A stretch of DNA of 64,000 nucleotides, taken from assembly GCF_003944715.1 (NCBI RefSeq), contig NZ_RWIT01000014.1:53741-117740 (forward strand), written 5' to 3'. The position numbers were made by a program, and so were the translations under genes. Position 1 is the stretch's first letter. Each line of letters starts with the position of its first letter. Shown piece by piece: positions 37,291 to 46,900 of the stretch. The notes under the pieces were generated by a model. It worked only from the letters and a program-made list of their open reading frames with translations. It was not told the DNA's origin and did no database searches. The stretch comes from Hymenobacter rigui. Lineage in GTDB: Bacteria; Bacteroidota; Bacteroidia; Cytophagales; Hymenobacteraceae.

Positions 37291-38991
37291 ATGCCCCAAC
37301 ATCTTACCGCCCTCGATTTAGCGGTGTTCTTTGTGTACCTGGTGGGCGTGGGTGCCTACGGGTACTACGTGTACCGCAGCAAGCAGAAAACCCAGCTCGA
37401 TACCAAAGACTACTTTCTGGCCGAAGGCTCGCTGACGTGGTGGGCCATTGGGGCCTCGATGATTGCCTCCAATATTTCGGCCGAGCAGTTCATCGGTATG
37501 TCGGGTAACGGCTTCACGGTGGGCGTGGCCGTGGCCGCCTACGAGTGGGTGGCCGCCATTGTGCTCATCATTGTGGCGGTGTTCTTTATGCCGGTGTATC
37601 TGAAGCAGCACATCTACACGATGCCGCAGTTTCTGGAGCAGCGCTACAACGCCACGCTGAGCCTGGTAATGAGCATTTTCTGGCTGTTCCTGTACGTGCT
37701 GGTAAACCTCACGGCCATTCTGTACCTGGGCGCGCTGGCCATCAACAACCTCACCGGCGGCGGCAATTTCCACGCCATCATCGTGGCCCTGGCCGTGTTT
37801 GCCCTGCTGATTACGCTGGGCGGCATGAAGGTAGTGGGCTACACCGACGTAATTCAGGTGCTGGTGCTGCTGGCGGGTGGGTTGCTGACGACCTACATTG
37901 CCCTCACCATGGTAAGCCAGCATTTCGGGCTGGGCAACAACATCCTGGCCGGCTTCAACGCCATGATGACCGACGCTAACGACCATTTCCATCTGATGTT
38001 CGACAAGCCTGGGCCCAACTCGCCCCAGGTTGACGTGGACAAGTACCTGATGCTGCCGGGCCTGGCCATGTACGCCGCCGGCCAGTGGATTGTGAACCTG
38101 AACTACTGGGGCTGCAACCAGTACATTACCCAGCGCGCCCTCGGGGCCGACCTCAAAACGGCCCGCACCGGTATCCTGTTCGCCGGTCTGCTCAAGCTCA
38201 TTATGCCCGTTATTGTGATGCTGCCCGGCATTGCGGCCTACGTACTCTATAAGAACGGCGGCCTGCAAATCGAAATGAACTCCGGCGGGGCATTCAACCC
38301 CGATAACGCCTACTCGGCCATCCTCACCTTCCTGCCCAACGGCCTCAAGGGCCTGAGCTTGGCAGCCCTCACGGCGGCCATTGTGGCCTCGCTGGCCGGT
38401 AAAGTCAACTCCATCTCCACCATCTTCACCCTCGACATCTACAAGCGCTACCTCAACAAAGAGGCCCCCGAGGCCAAGCTGGTGTGGATTGGCCGCGTAA
38501 CGGTATTTGTGGCCATGCTGCTGGGCGTGGCCCTCACCTGGGAAGATTTGCTGGGCATCGGCAGTGCGGGCGGCTTCACCTACATTCAGAAGTACACGGG
38601 CTTCATTTCGCCCGGTATTGTGGCGGTGTTTGTGCTGGGCATGTTCTGGAAGCGCACCACTGCACCGGCCGCCATTGCCGGTATTCTGGCGGGTTTCCTG
38701 CTGTCGGTGTTTTTCAACAACTACGCCCCCAGCGTATTCGGTCACGAAACGCTATTCTACACGGCCTTTCCCAATGGCAAAGGCGGCTACGAAATTCCCT
38801 TCCTCATCTGCATGGGCCTGTCGTTTGCCTTCACCTTCGTGCTGATGGTAGCCATGAGCCTGGCCGGCCCGGTGGTGAATGCCCGCGCCCTGCACATCGA
38901 CGCCCGCTTGTTCCGCGTCAGCAGCCAGACGCTCACGCTCATTGTGGTAACGCTGCTGTTGATTTCGGCCCTGTACATTAAGTTCTGGTAA
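37291..38991 (+). CDS. SGLT-type Na+/sugar symporter, probably galactose
   Basis: This 566-residue inner-membrane protein has about 14 helices of the solute:sodium symporter family. By eye it aligns with the Vibrio galactose transporter vSGLT at the sugar site: Q66 in SAEQFIG, E85 in AAYEWV, N269 before LNYWGCNQY, K302 in GLLKLIMP and Q433 in YIQKYTGF. All have the galactose-contacting residue I recall, so galactose (or glucose) is the likely substrate. It would take monosaccharide released in the periplasm by the GH2, GH35 and GH43 enzymes into the cytoplasm. It starts 41 bp after the BNR_4-GH16 stop and precedes GH51 by 65 bp. Confidence 0.93.
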   Translation: MPQHLTALDLAVFFVYLVGVGAYGYYVYRSKQKTQLDTKDYFLAEGSLTWWAIGASMIASNISAEQFIGMSGNGFTVGVAVAAYEWVAAIVLIIVAVFFMPVYLKQHIYTMPQFLEQRYNATLSLVMSIFWLFLYVLVNLTAILYLGALAINNLTGGGNFHAIIVALAVFALLITLGGMKVVGYTDVIQVLVLLAGGLLTTYIALTMVSQHFGLGNNILAGFNAMMTDANDHFHLMFDKPGPNSPQVDVDKYLMLPGLAMYAAGQWIVNLNYWGCNQYITQRALGADLKTARTGILFAGLLKLIMPVIVMLPGIAAYVLYKNGGLQIEMNSGGAFNPDNAYSAILTFLPNGLKGLSLAALTAAIVASLAGKVNSISTIFTLDIYKRYLNKEAPEAKLVWIGRVTVFVAMLLGVALTWEDLLGIGSAGGFTYIQKYTGFISPGIVAVFVLGMFWKRTTAPAAIAGILAGFLLSVFFNNYAPSVFGHETLFYTAFPNGKGGYEIPFLICMGLSFAFTFVLMVAMSLAGPVVNARALHIDARLFRVSSQTLTLIVVTLLLISALYIKFW

Positions 38992-39056
38992 CGCACCCGC
39001 GGAGCTGCCCTGAAGTCGGGGCGGCTTCGCGGCTGTACTGCCCATTTATTCTTCGT

Positions 39057-41108
39057 ATGCGCGCAACCATTTCCCTGTTGGGCCTGCTGCTGGTGGCGGA
39101 CCCATCGGCCGTTCAGGCTCAGTCGGCGGCTCCCACCCGCATTACCGTGCAGGCCGATAAACCCGGCGCGGCCGTGCCCAAAACGCTGTTCGGGCTGTTT
39201 TTCGAGGATATCAACTTCGCCGCCGACGGCGGGCTGTACCCCGAGCTAGTGAAGAACAAGTCGTTTGAACTGCCCGAGCCGCTGCTGGGCTGGCAGGCCC
39301 TAAAAGGCGGCGCGGCGCTGGAAACCTACCAAGTGCGCACCGAAGGGGCCGCCAGTCCGGCCAGCCCGCACTACCTGCGCCTCACGGCCAAAGCCACCTC
39401 GCCCGATGCCGGCATCAGCAACGAAGGCTTCCGCGGCATGGGCGTGAAGCAGGGCGAGGACTACACCCTCACGCTGCTGGCCCGCCGCGTGGCCGGCCCG
39501 GTGCAACAGCTGCGCGTGGTGCTGGAAGGCGATAAGGGCGCTACCCTGGCCGAGTCGCGCCTGGCCCTGCCCACCGGCGCGGGCTGGCAGCCCCTCACGC
39601 TCACGCTCCGGCCCGCGGCCACCTTCGCCAAGGCCCGCCTGCGGCTGGTGCTGTACGGGGCCGGCACCGTGGACCTCGACGCCGTGTCGCTCTACCCGAA
39701 AGCCACTTGGCAGAACCGCCCCAACGGCCTGCGCCCCGACCTGGTGCAGCTGCTCAAGGACCTGCAACCCGGGTTTCTGCGGTTTCCCGGCGGCTGCATC
39801 GTGGAGGGCCGCACGCTTTCCAACCGCTACCAGTGGAAAGAAACCATCGGCGACGTAGCCAGCCGGCAGCCCATTATCAACCGCTGGAACACGGAATTTG
39901 CCCACCGCTTCACGCCCGATTACTACCAGTCGTTCGGCCTGGGCTTCTTCGAGTATTTTCAGCTGTCGGAGGACATTGGGGCCGAGCCGCTGCCGATTCT
40001 GAACGTGGGCATGGCCTGCCAGTACAACTCATCTGAGCTGGCCCCCATGAGCCGTGCCGCCGCGCCCGGCCCCAGCGCCCCGGCTCCCCACGACCACGCC
40101 CAGGACGACCCTTCCTTGGAGGTGTTTATTCAGGATGCGCTGGATTTGCTGGAGTTTGCCAATGGGCCGGCCTCCTCGCCCTGGGGTGCTAAGCGGGTGG
40201 CTATGGGCCACCCGGCCCCGTTCAACCTGAAATACATTGGCGTGGGTAACGAGCAATGGGGCCCCCAGTATCTGGAGCGCTACGAGCCCTTCGCCCGGGC
40301 CGTAAAAGCCAAATACCCGCAGGTGCAGCTGGTGAGCAGCGCCGGCCCCAGCCCCGACGGGGCCAACTTCGACCTAGCTACCAAGTTTCTGCGCGAGCTG
40401 CCCACCGGCCTAGTCGGCCTCATTGATGAGCACTACTACGCCCGGCCCGAGTGGTTCCGCCAGAACGCCGGCCGCTACGACAACTACCCCCGCACCGGCC
40501 CCAAAATCTTCGCCGGCGAGTACGCCGCTCACCCCGAGGGCATCGGCAACAGCAAGAACCGCAACACTTGGGACGCGGCTATTTCGGAAGCGGCCTTCAT
40601 GACCGGCCTGGAGCGCAACGCCGACATCGTGCAGATGGCCTCCTACGCCCCATTGTTCGCCCATGTGGACGCCTGGCAATGGGCCCCCGACCTGATCTGG
40701 TTCGACAACCTGCAGGCTTACGGCACGCCCAGCTACTACGTGCAGAAGCTGTTCTCCCTAAACAAAGGCACCCAGATTCTGCCCGTGCAGCTGCCCGCCG
40801 GGGCCAAAAACGGCCAGGATAACCTCTACGTCAGCGCCGTGGCCGACAAGGCCGATGTGGTGGTGAAGCTGGTGAACTACGCCGCCACCCCGCGCCCGGT
40901 GCAGCTAACCCTCAGCGGCCTGAAACGCGCCGCTAAAACCGCCCAGGCCCAGGTCCTGGCCGCCACCGACCTGCAAACCGAAAACAGCCTCCAGCAGCCC
41001 CAAAAGCTGGCCCCCATAACCCAGCCGGTAACCGTTGCCGGCCAGCAGGTAAGCTACACGCTGCCTCCGTACTCTCTCACCGTACTGCGCGTCCCGGCCC
41101 GGAAATAG
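39057..41108 (+). CDS. GH51 alpha-L-arabinofuranosidase with CBM4_9-like insertion
   Basis: This 683-residue exported enzyme (leader to about residue 22, AVQAQS) has a short N-terminal strand region, a carbohydrate-binding sandwich (about 75-215; LTAKATSPDAGISNEGFRGM), then the GH51 barrel and C-terminal sandwich. Acid/base E399 lies in IGVGNEQWG and nucleophile E488 in FAGEYAAH. It removes alpha-1,2/1,3/1,5-linked arabinofuranose, the main decoration of type II arabinogalactan. The leader suggests periplasmic action, unlike the cytoplasmic GH51 enzymes of many Gram-positive bacteria. It ends the LacZ-GH16-symporter-GH51 run and is followed by a strong terminator. Confidence 0.95.
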   Translation: MRATISLLGLLLVADPSAVQAQSAAPTRITVQADKPGAAVPKTLFGLFFEDINFAADGGLYPELVKNKSFELPEPLLGWQALKGGAALETYQVRTEGAASPASPHYLRLTAKATSPDAGISNEGFRGMGVKQGEDYTLTLLARRVAGPVQQLRVVLEGDKGATLAESRLALPTGAGWQPLTLTLRPAATFAKARLRLVLYGAGTVDLDAVSLYPKATWQNRPNGLRPDLVQLLKDLQPGFLRFPGGCIVEGRTLSNRYQWKETIGDVASRQPIINRWNTEFAHRFTPDYYQSFGLGFFEYFQLSEDIGAEPLPILNVGMACQYNSSELAPMSRAAAPGPSAPAPHDHAQDDPSLEVFIQDALDLLEFANGPASSPWGAKRVAMGHPAPFNLKYIGVGNEQWGPQYLERYEPFARAVKAKYPQVQLVSSAGPSPDGANFDLATKFLRELPTGLVGLIDEHYYARPEWFRQNAGRYDNYPRTGPKIFAGEYAAHPEGIGNSKNRNTWDAAISEAAFMTGLERNADIVQMASYAPLFAHVDAWQWAPDLIWFDNLQAYGTPSYYVQKLFSLNKGTQILPVQLPAGAKNGQDNLYVSAVADKADVVVKLVNYAATPRPVQLTLSGLKRAAKTAQAQVLAATDLQTENSLQQPQKLAPITQPVTVAGQQVSYTLPPYSLTVLRVPARK

Positions 41109-41125
41109 GCGCAAGTACCCTGCCC

Positions 41126-41168
41126 AACAAAAAAGCCGCCCGCAGCAATTCCGGGTGGCTTTTTTGTT
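41126..41168 (+). terminator. Rho-independent terminator after GH51
   Basis: The stem AACAAAAAAGCCGCCCG / CGGGTGGCTTTTTTGTT has a loop of about 9 nt and a T-run on both strands, so it could act in both directions. It begins 17 bp after the GH51 stop. Confidence 0.85.
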
Positions 41169-41189
41169 AGTGAACAACACACGAAACAG

Positions 41190-41370
41190 CGGCCCCGGTC
41201 CGACGGCGCAGCCGTCCGACCAGTTGTTGCCTAGGGTCGTTGCCGCGTCTTCACTTCTTCGTCAGCCCGCAGCTTTCCGGGGCCGCTGCCGTGCTGTTAT
41301 TCCTGCGTCAGCACGCAGCCAACCGGTCGGACGGCTGCGCCGTCGGACCGGGGCCGTCGGACCGGGGCCG
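41190..41370. repeat. Inverted repeat, family E, with short tandem extension
   Basis: The left arm CGGCCCCGGTCCGACGGCGC... (41190-41220) and its complement (41326-41355) form 30-bp arms around a loop of about 105 bp. Each arm holds the inner palindrome TCCGACGGC / GCCGTCGGA. The right arm is followed by a second copy of TCGGACCGGGGCCG (41357-41370), a tandem duplication. It lies in the gap between two convergent genes (GH51 and GH35). Confidence 0.85.
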
Positions 41371-41403
41371 TTGGCCGACTGGCTCAACAACAGCCGCGTC
41401 AAA

Positions 41404-41452
41404 AACACGCCGGGGGCTGCTTATCGGTTTGATAAGCAGCCCCCGGGCTTGT
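41404..41452 (-). terminator. Terminator of the GH35 gene
   Basis: A perfect 17-bp stem (GCCGGGGGCTGCTTATC / GATAAGCAGCCCCCGGGC) around GGTTT. On the minus strand it is followed by GTTTTTGA, so it most likely ends the GH35 transcript, whose stop codon is 36 bp away. With the family E repeat and the GH51 terminator it accounts for the 41109-41487 gap. Confidence 0.8.
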
Positions 41453-41487
41453 GTGGTGCAATAGGTGTGTGAGGCGGGCGGATGGTA

Positions 41488-43365
41488 TTATTTGCGGGCT
41501 TCGCCGTCGGGGTGAACTACGTCCAGAATGGGCTTGTCGAGGCTGGTGAGCTGGTCCTGGTCTGTTTTGAGCAGTTCCAGCACTACCACTTCGTTTGAGC
41601 CTTTCTTCAGCCACTCGGCGGGTACGTACATGGTCTGCGTCGGTCCGATTTCCCAGAAGCGGCCTAGGTGGTGGCCGTTCACCCACACGCAGCCTTTGCC
41701 CCAGCTGCTCATATCAAAGTAGGTATCGGCGGGCTTGGCAACGGTGAAGGAGCCGCGGCGCAGCACCGGCGCGTTGCTGCCGGGTTTGGCCGTGGCCTTG
41801 GCCGCGGCGGGCGGCGTGGTGAAGGGCATGGGGTAGTGCTGCCAGCCGGTGAGGGGCTGGCCGGCAAAGCTCACGCCCCCGGTCAGGCCCTTGCGGTTCT
41901 GGTTCAGGAAGGGGCCGAAGTTCAGGCGGCCCATGTTCTCCACCAGAATATCCAGCGTAACCGAGCCGGCGGGCAGCTTCAGCTCCACCTGCTCCTGGTT
42001 GAGGCGGCGGTCGAGGGTAGCCACGCGCTGGCCGTTCACCAGCACCACGGCGTAGTCGCGCAGGTCTTTGAGCTGCAGGGCCCCGGTGCGGCCGCCGGGT
42101 ACGGTGGTGCGGTACAGCACGTAGCCGTAGGGCTGGCTCAGGTCCTCGAAGGTGAGGGGCTGGGCGTTGGTGACCGGCTTGGGCAGGGCGGTGAGCAGGC
42201 TGGTGCTGCTGGTGAGGCTGATGGCGGGCAGGCGCATGGCCGGCTTGGCGGCGGGCACCGGCGGCAGCTGCTGGCCCTTGGGCAGGTGCTTTTCAATAAC
42301 CTGCCGGAAAGCCAGGAACTTGGGGGTGGGGTTGCCGGCCTCGTCCAGGGGGGCGTCGTAGTCGTAGCTGCTGGTCTGGGGCTCGTAGCGGGTGTCGCCG
42401 CCCTTGTAGTTGGCCCCGTTCATGAAGCCGCGGGTGGTACCCCCGTGAAACATGTACATGTTGATGGAGATGCCCGCCCCCAGCACCGAATCGAGGCGGG
42501 TGCTGTACTGGGCGGCCGGCACGGTGTGGTGCGGCGTGCCCCACCAGTCAAACCAGGCCGGGTACCACTCGGCAATGTAGTAGGGGCCCTTGCCGCCGTG
42601 GTTCTGGCGCACCACGTTTTTCACCTTCTTGGGGCTGTCCCAGCCGTTCACGGCCGGCAGCAGCCCGTCGAGGTGGCCCTCGGCTACTTTGTCGCCCGGG
42701 TCGCAGGTGTACAGCAGCCCATCGAAGCCGGCCTGCTCAAACATGCGGCGGTTTTCGGCCAGGTACTTCTTGTCATTGGAGTAGAAACCGTACTCGTTTT
42801 CCACCTGCACCATCAGCACCGGCCCGCCATGGTTGACTTGCAGTGGGGCCAGCTGCCGGGCTACTTCCTTGAGGTAGCGGCCGTAGGCGGCCAGGTACTG
42901 CGGCTCCAGGCTGCGCACTTCCAGGCCTTTCTGCTTCTGCAGCCAGTAGGGGTAGCCGCCGAATTCCCACTCGGCGCACACGTAGGGGCTGGGGCGCAGT
43001 ACTACCCACAGGCCTTCTTCCTGGGCCGTGCGCACAAAGGCGGCAATGTCGTTGTTGCCGCTGAAATCGTACTTGCCCGGCTCGGGCTCGTGCAGGTTCC
43101 AGAATACATAGGTGCCGATGGTGTTCAGGCCCATGGCCTTGGCCGCCTTCATGCGGGCCCGCCAGGCTTCCCGCGGAATGCGGGGGTAGTGCAGCTCCCC
43201 CGAAATCATCTGGAAGGGCTTGCCATCAAGCAGAAACTGTTCGCCACCCAGCGCGAAGGTGTGCTTCGCGGAGACGGATTTGGGGGCGGTAGATTGGGCC
43301 AGTGCGCCCGTGGTCAGGCTCAGACCGCTCAGCAGCAGCCCGGCAATGTGCTTCCCTAGCATCAC
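41488..43365 (-). CDS. GH35 beta-galactosidase
   Basis: This 625-residue exported enzyme (leader MMLGKHIAGLLLSGLSLTTG) begins with the GH35 signature FLLDGKPFQMISGELHYPRI near residue 43. Acid/base E191 lies in VQVENEYGFY and nucleophile E266 in YIAEWYPAWFDWWG. Two C-terminal galactose-binding-like sandwiches follow (about 400-610; WGKGCVWVNGHHLGRFWEIG). It removes terminal beta-galactose from galacto-oligosaccharides; family members often prefer beta-1,3 or beta-1,6 links as in arabinogalactan. The gene stands alone on the minus strand with its own operator-promoter (43539-43605) and terminator, divergent from susCD pair 2. Confidence 0.95.
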   Translation of the reverse strand: MMLGKHIAGLLLSGLSLTTGALAQSTAPKSVSAKHTFALGGEQFLLDGKPFQMISGELHYPRIPREAWRARMKAAKAMGLNTIGTYVFWNLHEPEPGKYDFSGNNDIAAFVRTAQEEGLWVVLRPSPYVCAEWEFGGYPYWLQKQKGLEVRSLEPQYLAAYGRYLKEVARQLAPLQVNHGGPVLMVQVENEYGFYSNDKKYLAENRRMFEQAGFDGLLYTCDPGDKVAEGHLDGLLPAVNGWDSPKKVKNVVRQNHGGKGPYYIAEWYPAWFDWWGTPHHTVPAAQYSTRLDSVLGAGISINMYMFHGGTTRGFMNGANYKGGDTRYEPQTSSYDYDAPLDEAGNPTPKFLAFRQVIEKHLPKGQQLPPVPAAKPAMRLPAISLTSSTSLLTALPKPVTNAQPLTFEDLSQPYGYVLYRTTVPGGRTGALQLKDLRDYAVVLVNGQRVATLDRRLNQEQVELKLPAGSVTLDILVENMGRLNFGPFLNQNRKGLTGGVSFAGQPLTGWQHYPMPFTTPPAAAKATAKPGSNAPVLRRGSFTVAKPADTYFDMSSWGKGCVWVNGHHLGRFWEIGPTQTMYVPAEWLKKGSNEVVVLELLKTDQDQLTSLDKPILDVVHPDGEARK

Positions 43366-43538
43366 GTACTAAAGTTGTGAGGTGGCAGATTGAATTGAAA
43401 GTTGTGGAGTAGCGCGCGGCGCGGCCAACCGGCCGCTGAAGCATGGCCAGGCCCTGGGGCAGAAGGCAAGGGGAGGGGGCGCGGGGGAGAGGTGTAAGCG
43501 CCGTTGGCACCAGTTGGTCGCATCGCCAGTGGAAGTGT

Positions 43539-43605
43539 CAAAGGTAGCGGCGGGCCGTGCGGCGGGAACGTTCCAAATCCAGCGATAAGGGGTGGCAAAT
43601 CCGTC
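43539..43605 (-). promoter_or_regulatory. Shared operator-promoter, copy 6 (drives GH35)
   Basis: Read on the minus strand: GGATTTGCCACCCC from 43602 and GGATTTGG from 43580 (22 bp apart), then a perfect -7 box TACCTTTG at 43546-43539, 63 bp from first G to box end. The second half-site is less C-rich than in the other copies. The box is 174 bp upstream of the GH35 start. Only 184 bp separate it from copy 7 on the other strand. Confidence 0.65.
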
Positions 43606-43789
43606 AGAACCGGGATGCGTCAGGGTTTTTCAACGCTCTTCCTGGTTCGCTGTGGCCGCAGCAGGAGTCGAAACCGCAGTAGTGTAGCTGGAAAGAAAGC
43701 AGGTACAGCCCCCGAAACTCCGCGGAACCAGTCCGGTGCTACGCCCAGACACGGCTGTAACAGCCGCAACTGAAGCCCTGCGCGGCGGC

Positions 43790-43856
43790 GGCGAATTTGC
43801 CCCCGCTGATAGCCTGAATTGCCGCCCGGTGTGCACGTAACCTTCCGGTAGTTTTA
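43790..43856 (+). promoter_or_regulatory. Shared operator-promoter, copy 7 (drives susCD pair 2)
   Basis: Half-sites GAATTTGCCCCC (43793-43804) and GAATTGCCGCCC (43816-43827) are 23 bp apart, and TAGTTTTA sits at 43849-43856, 63 bp from first G to box end. The box is 118 bp upstream of the susC start. Copies 6 and 7 explain the 608-bp gap between GH35 and susC 2; I found no gene in it. Confidence 0.75.
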
Positions 43857-43973
43857 CCCCAGCTTACAACGGCTCAGGTTGCGGCTACTCTGCAGAGGCC
43901 AGCAGCCACCCACTCCCGCCACACATTCCCTCCCACACCGGCCTGCTCCGGCAGTCCACAATTTTCCTCCCAC

Positions 43974-46900
43974 ATGCAGAGAACTTCTATTTTGCTATGC
44001 GGTGCCTTGCTGCCGCTGGCCGTTGCTCCCGCCCTGGCTTCGGCTGACCCGGTTAGCAAGCCCGGTACGCAGGCCGTGGTGGCCGATGGCCCCGTTAGCG
44101 GTACCGTGCGCGACGAAAAAGGGGCCGGTATGCCCGGCGTAACGGTTATCCTGAAAGGCACCTCCGTGGGTACCTCCACCGACCAGAACGGTAATTTCTC
44201 GCTGCAAATCCCGGCCGGTACCGCCAACCCCACTTTGGTGTTTACCTCCATCGGCTACACGCGGCAGGAGGTGCCGGTGGGTAACCAGACGACCTTTTCA
44301 CTGGCCCTCAGTCCCGATACCCAGCTGCTCAACGAGGCGGTGGTAGTGGGCTACGGCAGCCAGGAAAAGCGCACCGTAACTAACGCCGTAACCACCGTGG
44401 CTGGCAAGGAGCTTTCCAAGCTCACGGTGAGCGACGTGGGCTCGGCCCTGCAGGGTAAGGCCGCCGGCGTAACGGTAGTGGGCGCGGGCTCGGAGCCCGG
44501 CACCCCGCCCCAGATTCTGATCCGGGGCATTTCCACCATCAACGGCAACTCGCCGCTGTACGTGGTGGATGGTCTGCCGGTGAATAACATCAACTTTCTG
44601 AACCCGAAGGATATTGCCACCATTTCGGTGCTGAAGGATGCGGCGTCGGCGGCCATCTACGGCTCGCGCGCGGCCAACGGCGTTATCCTGATTACCACCA
44701 AAACCGGCACCAAAGGCGAGTCGGTTATTGCGGTGGATGCCACTACCGGCGTATCCAGCCCCACGCGGGTGCCCGATATGGCCTCGGCCAGCGAGTACGC
44801 CCGCCTGATGAATTTGGCGGCCGCCAACTCGGGCCTGCCGGCCGTGTACCAGAACCCGGCTGCCTTCACCGAAACGACCGACTGGTGGAAGGAAATCTCC
44901 CGGCGCGGCATCACCCAGAACTACTCGCTGGGCCTCTCGGGCGGCAGCGACAAGCTGGTATACTCCACGGGCCTGAGCTACTTCAAGGAGCGGGGCCTGA
45001 TCCAGGGCTCGGATTTCGACCGGCTGTCGTTGCGCCTGAAAACGCAGTACCAGCCCGCCAAGCGGCTGAAAGTAGGGCAGGACCTGACCCTCACCACCAC
45101 CGGCCAGCACTACCAGAACAGCGGCAGCCTGTTCCGCGACGCCTTCAATGACGACCCCATCACGAAAGCCCGCGTACCCGGCACCTCCGGCAACCCCTAC
45201 GACTACTACGGCGCCTCGCCCACCGACATTGGCAACCCGCTGGCCGTGGTGGAGCGCAACGACGACCGGCGCAACAACTACTCGGTGGTGGGCAACCTGT
45301 ACGCCAACTACGAGTTCATCGACGGGCTGGTGCTGGAAACCCGCGTGGGCACCAACACCAACATCTACGAGCGGGACTCCTTCTACCCGTTCTTCAAGAT
45401 TGACGGCAACGAGCAGAACCTGGTAAACTCCGTAACCCGGGAGCACAACCTGGGCATCTACTGGAACAACACCAACACGCTCACCTACACCAAAACGCTG
45501 GGCGACCACAACTTCACGGCCCTGGCCGCCGGTACGCTGGAGAAGTTCGACAACCGGACGCAGTCGGGCTCGGGCCAGGCCATTCCCAGCAACGACCCCA
45601 GCCTACGCTACCTGGATGCCGCCACGGCCAACTACGCGGCCTACGGCAACAACTACGTGAACACCATTGCCTCGCTGATCGGGCGGGTAAACTACGACTA
45701 CAAAGGCCGCTACCTGCTCACGGCCAGCGTGCGGCGCGACGGGGCTTCGGTGTTCCCCGCCAACAACCGCTGGGGCACGTTCCCCTCGCTGTCGGTGGGC
45801 TGGCTGGTGTCGGATGAGTCGTTTCTGAAGTCGTTTGAGACGCTGAACTTCATGAAGCTACGTGCTAGCTGGGGCCGAGTGGGCAACCAGAACATCAGCA
45901 ACACCGCCTTTATCGGCACGCTGGCTAAAACCTACTACGTAACCGGTGTGGATGCCACCCAGCAGGTGGCCGTGGTGCAAAGCAACGTGCCCAACACCGA
46001 CGTGAAGTGGGAAACGGTGGAGGACTATAACGTGGGTACCGACCTGGGCCTGTTCAACAACCAGCTCACGGTAACGGCCGACGTGTTCCGCCGCAATACC
46101 TACGACATGCTGATGTACCAGGCCATTCCGGGCCACGTGGGCGCGGGCTACAACAGCCCCATCACCAACGTGGGCAGCATGCACACCAACGGTTTCGACT
46201 TCACGGTGGGCTACAACAAGTCGGCCGGTGACTTCACCTACGGCGTGAGCGTGAACGGTACCCGCGCCATCAGCCGGATTGATAAGCTGGCCAACGGACA
46301 GGCCATCTACTCGGGCAACACGCCCATCTTCGGCCGGCCTTCCAAAACCGAGGAAGGCGGCTACGTGGGCGCTTTCTACGGCTACCAGACCAGCGGCATC
46401 TTCCAGAACCAGGGCGAGGTAGACAACTACAAGGCCGCCAACGGGCAGACCATCCAGCCCAACGCTAAGCCCGGCGACTTCCGCTTTGCCGACCTGAACG
46501 GCGACGGTAAGATTGACGCCAACGACCAGAAGTTCATCGGCAACCCCTTCCCGGACCTGACCTTTGGCGTGAACCTGAACGCCGGCTACAAGGGCTTCGA
46601 CCTGCAGGCTTCGCTGGTGGGCAGCTTCGGCAACGACATCGTGAATGCCAACAAGGGCTGGTGGTACTCGGGCAGCTACAACTACAACAAGATTGCCGGC
46701 CTGGAAGACAAAGCCTGGCACGGCGAAGGCACCAGCAACTCGGTGCCGCGCGTGGTGGCCAACGACAACAACCAGAACCTGACGCGCTTCTCCAACTTCT
46801 ACGTGGAAAACGGCTCCTACGCCCGCGTGCGGAACCTGCAGCTGGGCTATACCTTCAGCAACGGCCTCACTAACACCATGCGCATGAAAAGCCTGCGACT

